Assembly (NCBI RefSeq): GCF_009857535.1
Contig: NZ_WWCS01000008.1
Span: 124,001 to 188,000, forward strand
From: Duganella margarita
Lineage (GTDB): Bacteria > Pseudomonadota > Gammaproteobacteria > Burkholderiales > Burkholderiaceae_D
DNA length: 64,000 nucleotides
Reading direction: 5' to 3'
A program made the position numbers and the translations under genes. Numbering within the stretch: the first letter of the stretch is position 1; each line of letters begins with the position of its first letter. The notes beneath the pieces are model-generated. The model was not told the DNA's origin, searched no databases, and worked only from the letters and a program-made list of their open reading frames with translations. This document shows, in pieces, positions 19,735 to 30,451 of this stretch.

Positions 19735-21606
19735 ATGAAACGCACCAGCATCACCATCATCGGCATGGGCCCGCGCGGGCTCAGCGTGTTTGAGCGCCTC
19801 GCCGCCCTGGCGCTTCACCGCCAGTTTTTCCTCGACTTGATTCTGATCGAACCCGGCGAATGCGGGCCGGGCGTGCACGTCGCGCGCCAGCCGCAGCATT
19901 TGCTGATCAACACGCTCGCCAGCCAGGTCACCATGTTCCCGGCCGCTGGAGCCGTCAGACACGCGCCAGTGTGCGCAACGCCGTCGCTGACGGCATGGGC
20001 CAGGGAGATGGGCTATCGGCGCGTAGGCGACCGCTATTACCGTCTGGGCGGCAGTGGCGGGCATGACATCGGCGAGGCGGACTATCTGCCGCGCAGTTTG
20101 CTGGGGGAATATCTGGCCTGGGTCTACCAGCAGGTGGCGGCGGCGCTGCCGGCCGGGGTGACGGTCACGCATCACCGGCAGCGCGCGGTGGACCTGTCGC
20201 AGCGGCCGGACGGCAGCAGCGTGATCGAACTGGAGAGCGGGTATGTGGTGAGCAGCGATTTTGTGTTTCTCACCACCGGGCATGGCAGCAATCTGCCCAG
20301 CGATCTGGATGCGTGGCTGGGCAAGTTTGCCCAGGACCATGCGCGCTACAACAGCCGGCTGGGCTTTGTGCGGCAGGTGTACCCGATCGAACAGCTGTCG
20401 CGCATCAGCGCCGGCGCCCGGGTGGCGATCCAGGGGCTGGGGCTGAGCGCGCATGATGTGATCGCCGAGCTGACGGTGGGGCGGGGCGGCGAGTTTGTGG
20501 CGGGACCCGAGGGCTTGCGCTATCTGCCGTCGGGACGCGAACCGCAGTTGACGCTGTGTTCGCGCAACTGCCTGCCGTACGCGGCGCGCGGCGTCAACCA
20601 GAAGGGGCTGGACGGCCGCCATCAGGCGCGCCACTTTACGGTAGATGCGGTGGAGGCGCTGCGTCGCCAGGCGTTGATCGCGCGCGGCAGCAGCCAGCTG
20701 GACTTCGACCGCGAACTGCTGCCCCTGCTCAAGCGCGAGATGGCCGACGCCTACCAAACCGCAGCCGGCACGCTCGACGCCGTTGACGAGGACGCCTTGC
20801 TGGGCGAACTGCTGTTTCCACTGCAAGACCGCCAATTCGCCAATCTGGCCGAGTTCCGCCGTTACTTCCGCGACTGGCTGCAAGCCGACCTGGCCGCAGC
20901 CCGCCGGGGCAACCTTGCCAGCCCCACCAAAGCCGCCACCGACGTGCTGCGCGATGTGCGCGCCACCTTGCAGTCGGCCATCGAGCACGGCGGCCTGACG
21001 CCGGCCTCGCACCGCAAATTCCTCAACGTCTATCATCCCGCCATCAACCGCGCCGCCTTCGGCCCGCCGCTGCGCCGCAACCAGGAACTGCTGGCGCTGC
21101 TGGACGCCGGCGTCATCACCCTGCAAGCCGGTCCCGGCAGCCGCATCGACATCGACGAAACCGAATCCACCTACCTGCTCACCACCAAATTTGCCAGCGG
21201 CGCCGAACAGCACCCGGTCGACGTGGTCGTCATAGCAAGGTTGGAGCCGTTTGTGCCGGAAACCGACACATCCTTACTGATCCGTAATATGTTAAAACGC
21301 GGCCTGGTGCGACCCTACTACAACGGCGTGTTCCACCCGGGCGGCATCGACATCAACCGCGCCGGCCAGCCGCTGGACGCAGGCGGCGCCGCGCTGGCCA
21401 ATATCTGGGCACTGGGTTACCTGACCGAAGGCGCGCACTACTACACGCATGCCTTGCCGCGTCCGCAACTGAGGTCCCGCCAGGTGTGGGATGCCGAACA
21501 ATGCGTCATGGCCCTGGCCGCTAAAATGGTTGAGAACCAAGGTCGCAGCCCGCGCAAACGGCCGGCGGCGAGCGCTCAAAAACATGACACTTTGCAAAGC
21601 AATTGA
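19735..21606 (+). CDS. FAD/NAD(P)-binding protein of unknown substrate
   Basis: A 623-residue cytoplasmic flavoprotein-like protein. It opens with a Rossmann dinucleotide fold (TITIIGMGPRGLSVFERLAA), followed by EPGECGPGVHV and LINTLASQVTMFP typical of the NAD_binding_9 (FAD-NAD(P)-binding) family. FVFLTTGHGSN and the second Rossmann motif RVAIQGLGLSAHDVIAEL support nucleotide binding. It resembles N-hydroxylating and other flavin monooxygenases only distantly, so the reaction is unknown. No biosynthetic partner lies next to it; the spacer to the RND gene is about 70 bases and carries a hairpin. The 5' half has GC-rich, slightly different codon use (frequent CGG and GGG) from the flanking core genes. 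Confidence 0.75.
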   Translation: MKRTSITIIGMGPRGLSVFERLAALALHRQFFLDLILIEPGECGPGVHVARQPQHLLINTLASQVTMFPAAGAVRHAPVCATPSLTAWAREMGYRRVGDRYYRLGGSGGHDIGEADYLPRSLLGEYLAWVYQQVAAALPAGVTVTHHRQRAVDLSQRPDGSSVIELESGYVVSSDFVFLTTGHGSNLPSDLDAWLGKFAQDHARYNSRLGFVRQVYPIEQLSRISAGARVAIQGLGLSAHDVIAELTVGRGGEFVAGPEGLRYLPSGREPQLTLCSRNCLPYAARGVNQKGLDGRHQARHFTVDAVEALRRQALIARGSSQLDFDRELLPLLKREMADAYQTAAGTLDAVDEDALLGELLFPLQDRQFANLAEFRRYFRDWLQADLAAARRGNLASPTKAATDVLRDVRATLQSAIEHGGLTPASHRKFLNVYHPAINRAAFGPPLRRNQELLALLDAGVITLQAGPGSRIDIDETESTYLLTTKFASGAEQHPVDVVVIARLEPFVPETDTSLLIRNMLKRGLVRPYYNGVFHPGGIDINRAGQPLDAGGAALANIWALGYLTEGAHYYTHALPRPQLRSRQVWDAEQCVMALAAKMVENQGRSPRKRPAASAQKHDTLQSN

Positions 21607-21753
21607 TACATACAGTAACACCCATCAAGAGCCGAAACTTGTAAAGTAGACAGTCTGGTGCCCTACATGGCATTTGGAGCGGTTCCCAAAAGAGCGGGAC
21701 TCTGGCACTATGGCCCCATTTTGACGACTTCTGCGTTCCACAAGGTTTGTATC

Positions 21754-22665
21754 TTGCACCACGACTCCCATATCCTCTCCGCGCATTCGGAATACTGCGA
21801 GACTTGCGGCCAACGCCTGCCGTCGGCGCAGGATAGCTTTGCCACGTGGGACCGCAAGTCCAAGAACAAGCGCATCGGCATCGCGATCTCGATCGCGCTG
21901 CACCTGGCGGGCGTGCTGTACTACCTGTTGGTGCCGTCGCCCAAGCCGACCAAGTCGGCGCCGCCGAAGGGCGGGCACATGGTCTACATCCAGCCGATGG
22001 AAAAAGTGGTGCCGAAGCCGATCACCAAGCCCTCGCCGGCCCCCTCCAAGCCAGCCACCAAGCCGCCGCCGCCGCGCAAGCAGCAGGTGGTGACCAAGGA
22101 AGCCCCGGTCGCGACCAAGCCCAAGCTGGAAACCTTCGTGCCGCCGGTGCAGGCGACCATGACGCCGCCGCCGGTCGAGGACATGTCGGAAATGATCGCC
22201 AAGAAGCGCGCCGCGCGTGAATCGCTGAATCCGCCTGCACCACCGGCGCCGGCCGCCGAGAGCGAAGCGGACCGTGCCAAGCGCGTGGCGCTGGCCAACA
22301 TCGCGCGCGCCAACGGCGCCGGCCAGAGCAGCGGCGCCGACCGTGACGACACCGGCGGCGTGTTCCAGGTCGACAAGAGCTTCCACAGCGCCGAAGTCAA
22401 GTTCCGCGGCTGGAACACCAATTTCAAGCGCAACTGGCTGCAGCAGATTCACGTCGAGCAGGGCGCGGAGCAGGATATCGAAACGGCGGTGGTCAAGGAA
22501 ATGATCAAGATCATCCGCAAAGAGAAGCCGGGCGACTTCCAGTGGGAATCGCGTCGCCTGGGCAAAGTGGTCAACCTGAGCGCGCGCAAGGAAGACGAGA
22601 AAGAACTGTCGGCCTTCCTGATGAAGGAAATGTTCCCCGAATATACGCGCGGGGCGTCACGATAA
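21754..22665 (+). CDS. TonB-like proline-rich membrane-anchored protein, function unknown
   Basis: About 303 residues from the TTG at 21754, which has CAAGG eight bases upstream; a GTG at 21658 would add 32 residues of less convincing, AT-richer sequence. The N-terminus carries a CETCG motif, then a single hydrophobic helix (IGIAISIALHLAGVLYYLL). A proline/lysine-rich periplasmic stretch of about 80 residues follows, as in TonB and TolA. The C-terminal 100 residues (from FQVDKSFHSAEVKFRGWN to the end) form a compact charged domain I do not recognise. It may span the periplasm. No ExbB/ExbD genes are nearby. Gene reality is supported by consistent third-position GC in the body. Confidence 0.65.
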   Translation: MHHDSHILSAHSEYCETCGQRLPSAQDSFATWDRKSKNKRIGIAISIALHLAGVLYYLLVPSPKPTKSAPPKGGHMVYIQPMEKVVPKPITKPSPAPSKPATKPPPPRKQQVVTKEAPVATKPKLETFVPPVQATMTPPPVEDMSEMIAKKRAARESLNPPAPPAPAAESEADRAKRVALANIARANGAGQSSGADRDDTGGVFQVDKSFHSAEVKFRGWNTNFKRNWLQQIHVEQGAEQDIETAVVKEMIKIIRKEKPGDFQWESRRLGKVVNLSARKEDEKELSAFLMKEMFPEYTRGASR

Positions 22666-22707
22666 GTAAAAACCGGGATGGCGTTCAGTCAAGCGTTAAG
22701 GTCACAT

Positions 22708-22788
22708 CGTCATTCCCGCGCAAGCGGGAATCCATAGCACGTCTGCTGGGCAAATGCGGCATGGGTTCCCGCTTTCGCGGGAACGACG
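22708..22788 (+). repeat. REP-like double palindrome upstream of hemB 3' end
   Basis: Stem one ATTCCCGC/GCGGGAAT is at 22712-22731 and stem two GTTCCCGC/GCGGGAAC at 22765-22784, bounded by CGTCA and TGACG-like ends. It shares the core and architecture of the element at 4383-4456. It sits between two convergent genes, where it may also help end transcription. Confidence 0.78.
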
Positions 22789-22843
22789 TCGCTTAACTGA
22801 ACGGCATCACGGGCCAGCCCGGCTTTTGCAGAATGCTGCGTGC

Positions 22844-24557
<1,714 letters not shown>

Positions 24558-24705
24558 GGGGATTGGGGAAAAAGCAACAGGTTAAAGCAGGGAATTTTTT
24601 AAGCTATTGTACAATGAGTAGATACCCGGTGCCCCCTGGCAGGTATCAGTGCCTCCGTGGACACCCCTGGTTTAAAACTTTTTAGACTCCTCCTAGGGTG
24701 CTTGA

Positions 24706-25380
24706 ATGAATAGTGTGAATCTGTTTTCACCGATTGTAAAATCCCTGCTTGTTGCCTTGCTGGCCGTTACGGCCACGGCCCACGCCGAAGACAAAAAGCC
24801 CGCCCCGCCTGCCCCACCAAAGATCGATGCTGCCAAAGGCGCAACCCTGTTTACCGACGGCGACGCCGCGCGCGGCCTGCCGGCCTGCGTGTCCTGCCAC
24901 GGCGCCGGTGGCAATTCCACCATCAGCGTCAACCCCAAGCTGGCCGGCCAGCATGAGGGCTATCTTTACAAGCAACTGGTGAACTTTACGACGGCGCAAC
25001 GGAATCAACCGGTGATGACGACCTACGCCAAACTGCTGACCGACGACGAAAAGCACAATATCGCCGCCTGGCTGGCGACCCAGAAGCAGACCCCGGGCGC
25101 CGCCAAGAACAAGGATACGGTTGAGCTGGGCAAGAAGATTTATCGCGGCGGCATCGCCGAGAAGAATGTGCCGGCCTGTGCCAGCTGCCACGGCGCCACC
25201 GGCTCGGGCATTCCGATCCAGTATCCGCGCATCGCCGGCCAGCACCAGGACTACACCTTCGCCGAGCTGGGCCTGTTCAAGACCGGCGCCCGCAAAGGCG
25301 TCGAAATGGACGCGATTGCCAAGCGCATGTCGGACGAAGAGATGAAGGCCGTGGCCGATTACGTAGCAGGCCTGAAATAA
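24706..25380 (+). CDS. Cytochrome c4 (dihaem c-type cytochrome)
   Basis: A 224-residue periplasmic electron carrier. A signal peptide (ending ATAHAED) is followed by two homologous haem domains with CVSCH (near residue 64) and CASCH (near residue 160). Distal methionines are plausible in the NQPVMTTYAKLLTDDEKHNI and GVEMDAIAKRMSDEEM segments. In betaproteobacteria c4 donates electrons to terminal oxidases. The gene is followed by a terminator and then the ResB/CcsA genes that attach haem to such proteins. Confidence 0.94.
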   Translation: MNSVNLFSPIVKSLLVALLAVTATAHAEDKKPAPPAPPKIDAAKGATLFTDGDAARGLPACVSCHGAGGNSTISVNPKLAGQHEGYLYKQLVNFTTAQRNQPVMTTYAKLLTDDEKHNIAAWLATQKQTPGAAKNKDTVELGKKIYRGGIAEKNVPACASCHGATGSGIPIQYPRIAGQHQDYTFAELGLFKTGARKGVEMDAIAKRMSDEEMKAVADYVAGLK

Positions 25381-25426
25381 AGTTGATGAATCCGCATTTT
25401 TCCAGTGCGGACTCACCCAAAAGAAG

Positions 25427-25457
25427 AGGGCGGCAGCGTAAGCATGCCGCCCTTTTT
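25427..25457 (+). terminator. Intrinsic terminator after cytochrome c4
   Basis: The stem GGGCGGC/GCCGCCC, extended by partly paired loop bases, is followed by TTTTT. It separates the cytochrome c4 transcript from resB. Confidence 0.9.
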
Positions 25458-25505
25458 GTTGGTATGCTGCCGCCTGACCACTTTTATTAAAGAAGCAGAA
25501 CCCGC

Positions 25506-27602
25506 ATGACTAGCCCCAGTACCACCGGCATCGAGCTGAAAACCCGCCGCCCCATCATTGGCGAAATCGTTGAACTGATTTCCTCGATGCGCTTCGCCAT
25601 CGCCTTGCTGGCGATGATTGCGATCGCCGCCGTCATCGGCACCGTGATGAAGCAGGGCGAGGCCTCGACCAATTACATCAACCAGTTCGGCCCGTTCTGG
25701 TATGAGATCTTCCGCAAGATCGGCCTGTACACCGTGTACTCGGCCTGGTGGTTCCTGCTGCTGATGACGGCGCTGGTCACCTCGACCACATTGTGCATCG
25801 TGCGCAACGCCCCCAAGATGATGAAGGACATGCGCAGCTGGCGCGAGAACGTGCGCGAGCAGTCGCTGCTGAACTTCCACCACAAGATGCAGTGGCAGGC
25901 GCCGTTGTCGCGCGCGGCGCTGGCGCAGCAGAGCGCCGCCCGCCTGAAGGACGCCGGCTACCAGGTCAAACTGGTGGAGAAAGAGCACGGCACGCTGGTG
26001 GCGGCCAAGCAGGGCGCGGCCAACAAGTTCGGCTACATCTTCGCGCACGCGTCGATCGTCATCATCTGCATCGGCGGCCTGCTGGATTCGGACGTGCCGA
26101 TCCGCATGCAGGAATGGTTCTTCGGCAAGACGCCGTTCAACGGCAGCGGCCTGATTTCGCAAGTGCCGCCGCAGCACCGTCTGGGCGTCGGCAATCCCAC
26201 CTTCCGCGGCAACACTATGATTCCGGAAGGGCAGAACAGCAACACCGCCATCCTGGCCCGTCCGGACGGCGTGCTGATCCAGGAACTGCCGTTCACCATC
26301 AGCCTGAAAAAATTCACCATCGATTTCTACAGCACCGGCATGCCCAAGCTGTTTGCCAGCGACGTCGAAGTGCGCGACAACCAGACCGGCGAAACGGTCA
26401 AGGGCACCATCGAAGTCAACCATCCGTTGACCTTCCACGGCGTGTCGATCTACCAGTCCAGCTTTGAAGACGGCGGCAGCAAGCTCAAACTGAGCGGCTT
26501 CCCGATGAGCGGCAACGGCGCCGAGCGCTTCGAGATCGCCGGCGAAGTCGGCGGCACCACGCCGCTGAACCAGGACACCACGGTGGAATGGTCGGGCTTC
26601 CGTCCGTTCAACGTCGAAAACGTCGGCCCCACCGATGACCCGCGCGCCGTCAAGCAGGGCAAGAGCCTGGAAGAAGAACTGGCGCAAAGCCTGGACAAGC
26701 ACACCGGCTCGGCCGGCAAGAACGCCGTCAACAAGAACCTGAAAAACGTCGGTCCGAGCGTCAGCTACAAGCTGCGCGACAAGACCGGCCAGGCGCGCGA
26801 ATACCAGAACTACATGCAGCCGGTCACGGTCGATGGCGCCACCGTGTTCCTGGCCGGCGTGCGCGCCAATCCGTCGGACAACTTCAGCTACCTGCGCATT
26901 CCGGCCGACGACGGCCACAGCGTGACCGAATGGATGCGCCTGCGCGCCGCACTGCAAGACCCGGCCCTGCGCGCCGCCGCCGCCCAGCGCTACGCCGAAC
27001 GCGCGACGCCCAATTCCGCCGCCGGCGACGCGCTGCGCGCGCAGTTGCAGGCTTCGGCCGACAAGAGCCTGGGCATCTTTGCCGGCAGCGACAAACCGGG
27101 CGGCTTCATGGCCATTTCGCAGTTCCTGGAAAAAGTCCCGGCCGCCGAGCAGGAGAAGGCCGCCGATGTCTTCATGAAGATCCTCAACGGCAGCCTGTGG
27201 GACCTGTGGCAAGTGGCCCGCGCCAAGGACAAGCTGGCGCCGGTGAGCGAAGACGAAACCCACGCCCGCTTCCTGCAATTGGCCACCAACGCGCTGTCGG
27301 ATGCGTTCTTCTACGGCGCGCCGGTCTACCTGCAACTGGACGACTACAACGAAATCAAGGCTTCGGTATTCCAGGTGACGCGCTCGCCGGGCAAGAACGT
27401 GGTCTACCTCGGCTGCCTGTTCCTGGTGCTGGGCGTGTTCGCCATGTTCTACATCCGCGAACGGCGCCTGTGGATCTGGATCAAGGACGACGCCAGCGGC
27501 GCCAGCGACGCGCTGATGGCCATGAGCACCCAGCGCAAAACGCTGGATTTTGAACGCGAATTTGAAATACTGAAGGAAAAGCTGCCGCAGTCGGCAGCAT
27601 AG
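25506..27602 (+). CDS. resB: Cytochrome c biogenesis protein ResB (Ccs1)
   Basis: A 698-residue System II haem-ligation factor. It forms a complex with CcsA that carries haem across the membrane and attaches it to CxxCH apocytochromes. Transmembrane helices are seen near residues 25-50 (SSMRFAIALLAMIAIAAVIG), 80-100, 178-195 and close to the C-terminus (VVYLGCLFLVLGVFAMFYIR), with a large periplasmic domain between the third and fourth. Conserved IEVNHPLTFHGVSIYQSSFED is typical of the family. It is followed nine bases later by the CcsA gene. Confidence 0.95.
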   Translation: MTSPSTTGIELKTRRPIIGEIVELISSMRFAIALLAMIAIAAVIGTVMKQGEASTNYINQFGPFWYEIFRKIGLYTVYSAWWFLLLMTALVTSTTLCIVRNAPKMMKDMRSWRENVREQSLLNFHHKMQWQAPLSRAALAQQSAARLKDAGYQVKLVEKEHGTLVAAKQGAANKFGYIFAHASIVIICIGGLLDSDVPIRMQEWFFGKTPFNGSGLISQVPPQHRLGVGNPTFRGNTMIPEGQNSNTAILARPDGVLIQELPFTISLKKFTIDFYSTGMPKLFASDVEVRDNQTGETVKGTIEVNHPLTFHGVSIYQSSFEDGGSKLKLSGFPMSGNGAERFEIAGEVGGTTPLNQDTTVEWSGFRPFNVENVGPTDDPRAVKQGKSLEEELAQSLDKHTGSAGKNAVNKNLKNVGPSVSYKLRDKTGQAREYQNYMQPVTVDGATVFLAGVRANPSDNFSYLRIPADDGHSVTEWMRLRAALQDPALRAAAAQRYAERATPNSAAGDALRAQLQASADKSLGIFAGSDKPGGFMAISQFLEKVPAAEQEKAADVFMKILNGSLWDLWQVARAKDKLAPVSEDETHARFLQLATNALSDAFFYGAPVYLQLDDYNEIKASVFQVTRSPGKNVVYLGCLFLVLGVFAMFYIRERRLWIWIKDDASGASDALMAMSTQRKTLDFEREFEILKEKLPQSAA

Positions 27603-27611
27603 GAGCAGACC

Positions 27612-28766
27612 ATGGAAATGACCCAATCCCAGCAAACCTATCAGCAGGCGCCAGGCTATTTCAAGCGCCTCAACGTGGCCGACTGGCTGTTTGCGCTGGC
27701 GCTGCTGGCCGGCGCGCTGTTCGGCCTGAGCCGCTACGGCGCGTTCATGAATTATTACGAGCAGGTGATCCTGCTGGCGGCGGTGCCGGTGTTCGCCACG
27801 CTGGGCTGGCACTGGAAGGCGGTGCGCTGGCTGATGCCGCTGATCGCGCTGCTGTCGCTGTGGGCGATCTCGATGTACGCCGGCGACCTCGATAACGGCA
27901 CCAAGAAATTCTGGCTGCGCATGATGCTGTCGAGCCAGTCGGCGGTGCTGTGGATGAGCGTGATGTTCGTCATCGCCACCGTGTTCTACTGGATCGGCTT
28001 TATCGGCCGCTCGGCCGCCGCCTCCAGCATCGGCTCCAAGCTTTGCTGGGCCGCCGTGGTGCTGGGCTGGACCGCGATGATGGTGCGCTGGTACGAGTCC
28101 TACCTGATCGGCGCCGACGTCGGCCACATTCCGGTCTCCAACCTGTACGAAGTGTTCATCCTGTTCTCGCTGATCACCGCCATGTTCTACCTGTACTTCG
28201 AGCAGCGCTACGCTACCCGCCAGATGGGCCCGTTCGTGCTGCTGGTTATCAGCGCCGCGATCGGCTTCCTGATGTGGTACACCACCTCGCGCAACGCTGC
28301 CGACATCCAGCCGCTGCTGCCGGCGCTGCAAAGCTGGTGGATGAAGATCCACGTGCCGGCCAACTTCATCGGCTACGGCAACTTCGCGCTGGCCGCCATG
28401 GTGGCCGCCGCCTACCTGCTGAAAACCTCCGGCTACCTGAAGGACCGGCTGCCGTCGGAAGAAGTGCTGGACGACGTCATGTACAAGGCGATCTCGGCCG
28501 GCTTCGCCTTCTTCACGATCGCCACCATTCTCGGCGCGCTGTGGGCGGCGGAAGCGTGGGGCGGCTACTGGTCGTGGGATCCGAAGGAAACCTGGGCGCT
28601 GATCGTCTGGCTCAATTACGCGGCCTGGCTGCACATGCGCCTGATGACCGGCCTGCGCGGGCGTCCGGCGGCGTGGTGGGCGCTGGTGGGCCTGCTGGTG
28701 ACGACTTTTGCTTTCCTGGGCGTCAACATGTTCCTGTCCGGCCTGCACTCCTACGGCAAGTTGTAA
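27612..28766 (+). CDS. ccsA: Cytochrome c biogenesis protein CcsA (c-type cytochrome biogenesis protein CcsB)
   Basis: A 384-residue polytopic membrane protein of the haem-handling superfamily. The tryptophan-rich WWD signature is AWGGYWSWDPKETWALIVW near residues 315-335. Flanking histidines for haem (HVPANFIGYG region and WLHMRL) are present. The family is named CcsA in chloroplasts and CcsB in some bacterial annotations. AGGAG lies just before ATG 27612. With ResB it completes a System II apparatus; DsbD at 10402 could supply the reductant. Confidence 0.95.
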   Translation: MEMTQSQQTYQQAPGYFKRLNVADWLFALALLAGALFGLSRYGAFMNYYEQVILLAAVPVFATLGWHWKAVRWLMPLIALLSLWAISMYAGDLDNGTKKFWLRMMLSSQSAVLWMSVMFVIATVFYWIGFIGRSAAASSIGSKLCWAAVVLGWTAMMVRWYESYLIGADVGHIPVSNLYEVFILFSLITAMFYLYFEQRYATRQMGPFVLLVISAAIGFLMWYTTSRNAADIQPLLPALQSWWMKIHVPANFIGYGNFALAAMVAAAYLLKTSGYLKDRLPSEEVLDDVMYKAISAGFAFFTIATILGALWAAEAWGGYWSWDPKETWALIVWLNYAAWLHMRLMTGLRGRPAAWWALVGLLVTTFAFLGVNMFLSGLHSYGKL

Positions 28767-28835
28767 ACGGAAGTTTAAGTTTGATTCCGGGAGTTTGGTG
28801 TAAGGTTGAGCCTCACACCGCTTCCGGAGCCCACC

Positions 28836-29813
28836 ATGTTGATCAAGCGTCCCCCAAATGGCATAGACCTGCCGTTTTCCTCTGAAATCACGCCGCGCGA
28901 ACTGTACGAATCGCGCCGCAGCTTCATGAAGCAGATCGCCATGGGCGCGGTCGGCGGCGCGGCCTTGCTGGAAATGGCGCAGCGCGAAGCCTTCGCGCAG
29001 GGCGCCGGCGCCAAGCTGGCCGCCAAGCTCAATCCGGCTTATTCGGTGCTCGACAAGCAGACGCCGTACAAAGACGCCACCACCTACAACAACTTCTACG
29101 AATTCGGCACCGACAAGAGCGAACCGGCGATGTACGCAGGCACGCTGAAGACGCGGCCGTGGACCATCTCCATCGAAGGCGAAGTCAAGAAGCCGATGAC
29201 GCTCGACATCGATGCGCTGCTGAAGCTGGCGCCGATGGAAGAGCGCGTCTACCGCTTGCGCTGCGTCGAAGGCTGGTCGATGGTGATTCCGTGGATCGGC
29301 TACTCGCTCTCCGAGCTCATCAAAAAGGTAGAGCCCACTGGCAATGCCAAGTATGTAGAATTTGTCTCATTGGCGGACAAGAAGCAGATGCCGGGCGTGG
29401 GCAGCCGCGTGCTGCAGTGGCCGTACACCGAAGGCTTGCGCATCGACGAAGCCAATCACCCGCTGGCGCTGCTGGCCTTCGGCATGTACGGCGAAGTGCT
29501 GCCGAACCAGAACGGCGCGCCGGTGCGCATGGTGCTGCCGTGGAAGTACGGCTTCAAGTCGGCCAAGTCGATCGTCAAGATCCGCTTCGTGAAAGACCAG
29601 CCGCGCACCTCGTGGAATCTGTCGGCGGCGAACGAGTACGGCTTCTACTCGAACGTCAATCCGGATGTCGATCACCCGCGCTGGTCGCAGGCGTCCGAGC
29701 GCCGCATCGGCGAAGACGGCTTCCTGTCGCGCAAGCGCAAGACGTTGATGTTCAACGGCTATAACGATGTCGCTCCGCTGTACGCGGGCATGGACCTGAA
29801 AAAATTCTACTGA
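28836..29813 (+). CDS. msrP: Protein-methionine-sulfoxide reductase catalytic subunit MsrP (YedY)
   Basis: A 325-residue periplasmic molybdopterin enzyme that repairs oxidised methionines in envelope proteins. A twin-arginine signal ([20 protein letters not shown]) shows export in folded form. The molybdenum-ligand cysteine is in [16 protein letters not shown]. The sulfite oxidase-like fold stretches [20 protein letters not shown] and [16 protein letters not shown] are clear. The start ATG 28836 follows CCGGAGC. Its stop codon overlaps the msrQ start by one base. Confidence 0.97.
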   Translation: MLIKRPPNGIDLPFSSEITPRELYESRRSFMKQIAMGAVGGAALLEMAQREAFAQGAGAKLAAKLNPAYSVLDKQTPYKDATTYNNFYEFGTDKSEPAMYAGTLKTRPWTISIEGEVKKPMTLDIDALLKLAPMEERVYRLRCVEGWSMVIPWIGYSLSELIKKVEPTGNAKYVEFVSLADKKQMPGVGSRVLQWPYTEGLRIDEANHPLALLAFGMYGEVLPNQNGAPVRMVLPWKYGFKSAKSIVKIRFVKDQPRTSWNLSAANEYGFYSNVNPDVDHPRWSQASERRIGEDGFLSRKRKTLMFNGYNDVAPLYAGMDLKKFY

Positions 29814-30415
29814 TGCCGACGACGAAACAAATCAGCTGGATCAAGGGCGCCGTGTTTGTCGCGGCGCTGATTCCCCTGGCGCGCATGGCGTATCTGACGC
29901 TGACCGGGCAACTGGTCGATCCGCTGGAATTCATCACGCGCGGCACCGGCGACTGGACCTTGTATTTTCTGACCATCACGCTGGCGGTGACGCCGCTGCG
30001 CAAGCTGAGCGGATGGAACTGGCTGATCAAGCTGCGCCGCATGGTGGGGCTGTACACCTTCTTCTACGGCTTTTTGCACTTCATGACCTTCCTGTGGTTC
30101 GACCACTTCTTCGACCTGGCCGAAATGTGGAAGGATGTGCTGAAGCGGCCGTTCATCACTGTGGGCTTCATCGCCTTCGTGCTGCTGATCCCGCTGGCGC
30201 TGACCAGCACCAACGGCATGATCAAGCGCCTGGGCGGCAAGCGCTGGCAATGGCTGCACCGGCTGATCTACGTGATCGCGCCGCTGGCGCTGCTGCACTT
30301 CTGGTGGATGAAAGCCGGCAAACACAACTTCAACCAGCCGATCCTGTTCATCGTCATCATCGGATCGCTGCTGCTGATGCGCGTCTGGTGGGCGACGCGC
30401 AAAGCGGCGCAATGA
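29813..30415 (+). CDS. msrQ: Haem-binding membrane subunit MsrQ (YedZ)
   Basis: A 200-residue inner membrane haem b protein that passes quinol or flavin electrons to MsrP. It has about six transmembrane helices of the ferric-reductase-like type. Likely haem ligands are histidines in FYGFLHFMTFLWFDH, WQWLHRLIYV and LALLHFWW. ATG 29813 overlaps the msrP TGA, so translation is coupled. Confidence 0.96.
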   Translation: MPTTKQISWIKGAVFVAALIPLARMAYLTLTGQLVDPLEFITRGTGDWTLYFLTITLAVTPLRKLSGWNWLIKLRRMVGLYTFFYGFLHFMTFLWFDHFFDLAEMWKDVLKRPFITVGFIAFVLLIPLALTSTNGMIKRLGGKRWQWLHRLIYVIAPLALLHFWWMKAGKHNFNQPILFIVIIGSLLLMRVWWATRKAAQ

Positions 30416-30442
30416 AAAAAGCCGCCGGCGGGAGCGGGCGGC
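30415..30442 (-). terminator. Terminator of lysA, next to the msrQ stop
   Basis: On the minus strand the stem GCCGCC/GGCGGC is followed by TTTTTT. It ends the lptM-lysA transcript. On the plus strand only TTT follows, so it can stop msrQ transcripts weakly as well. Confidence 0.85.
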
Positions 30443-30451
30443 TTTGGGTGC

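Noticed and set aside
15340..21213. A 1957-codon open frame on the minus strand opposite the RND operon and the flavoprotein gene
   Set aside because: It is an antisense shadow of GC-rich coding DNA. Its translation is low-complexity (His, Arg, Gln, Val rich), and the plus strand holds clear adaptor and pump genes.
22708..22788. Repeated palindromes taken as a possible CRISPR array
   Set aside because: The copies are few, far apart and dyad-symmetric in pairs, with no regular spacers and no cas genes in the window.
24600..24700. A riboswitch-like leader before cytochrome c4
   Set aside because: The 148-base gap between engB and the cytochrome gene shows only short imperfect repeats (GATACC/GGTATC) and no recognisable riboswitch core.
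25413..28748. A 1111-codon minus-strand frame opposite resB and ccsA
   Set aside because: Composition is that of an antisense frame (Arg/His/Gln-rich) with no domain seen, while both plus-strand genes have family signatures.
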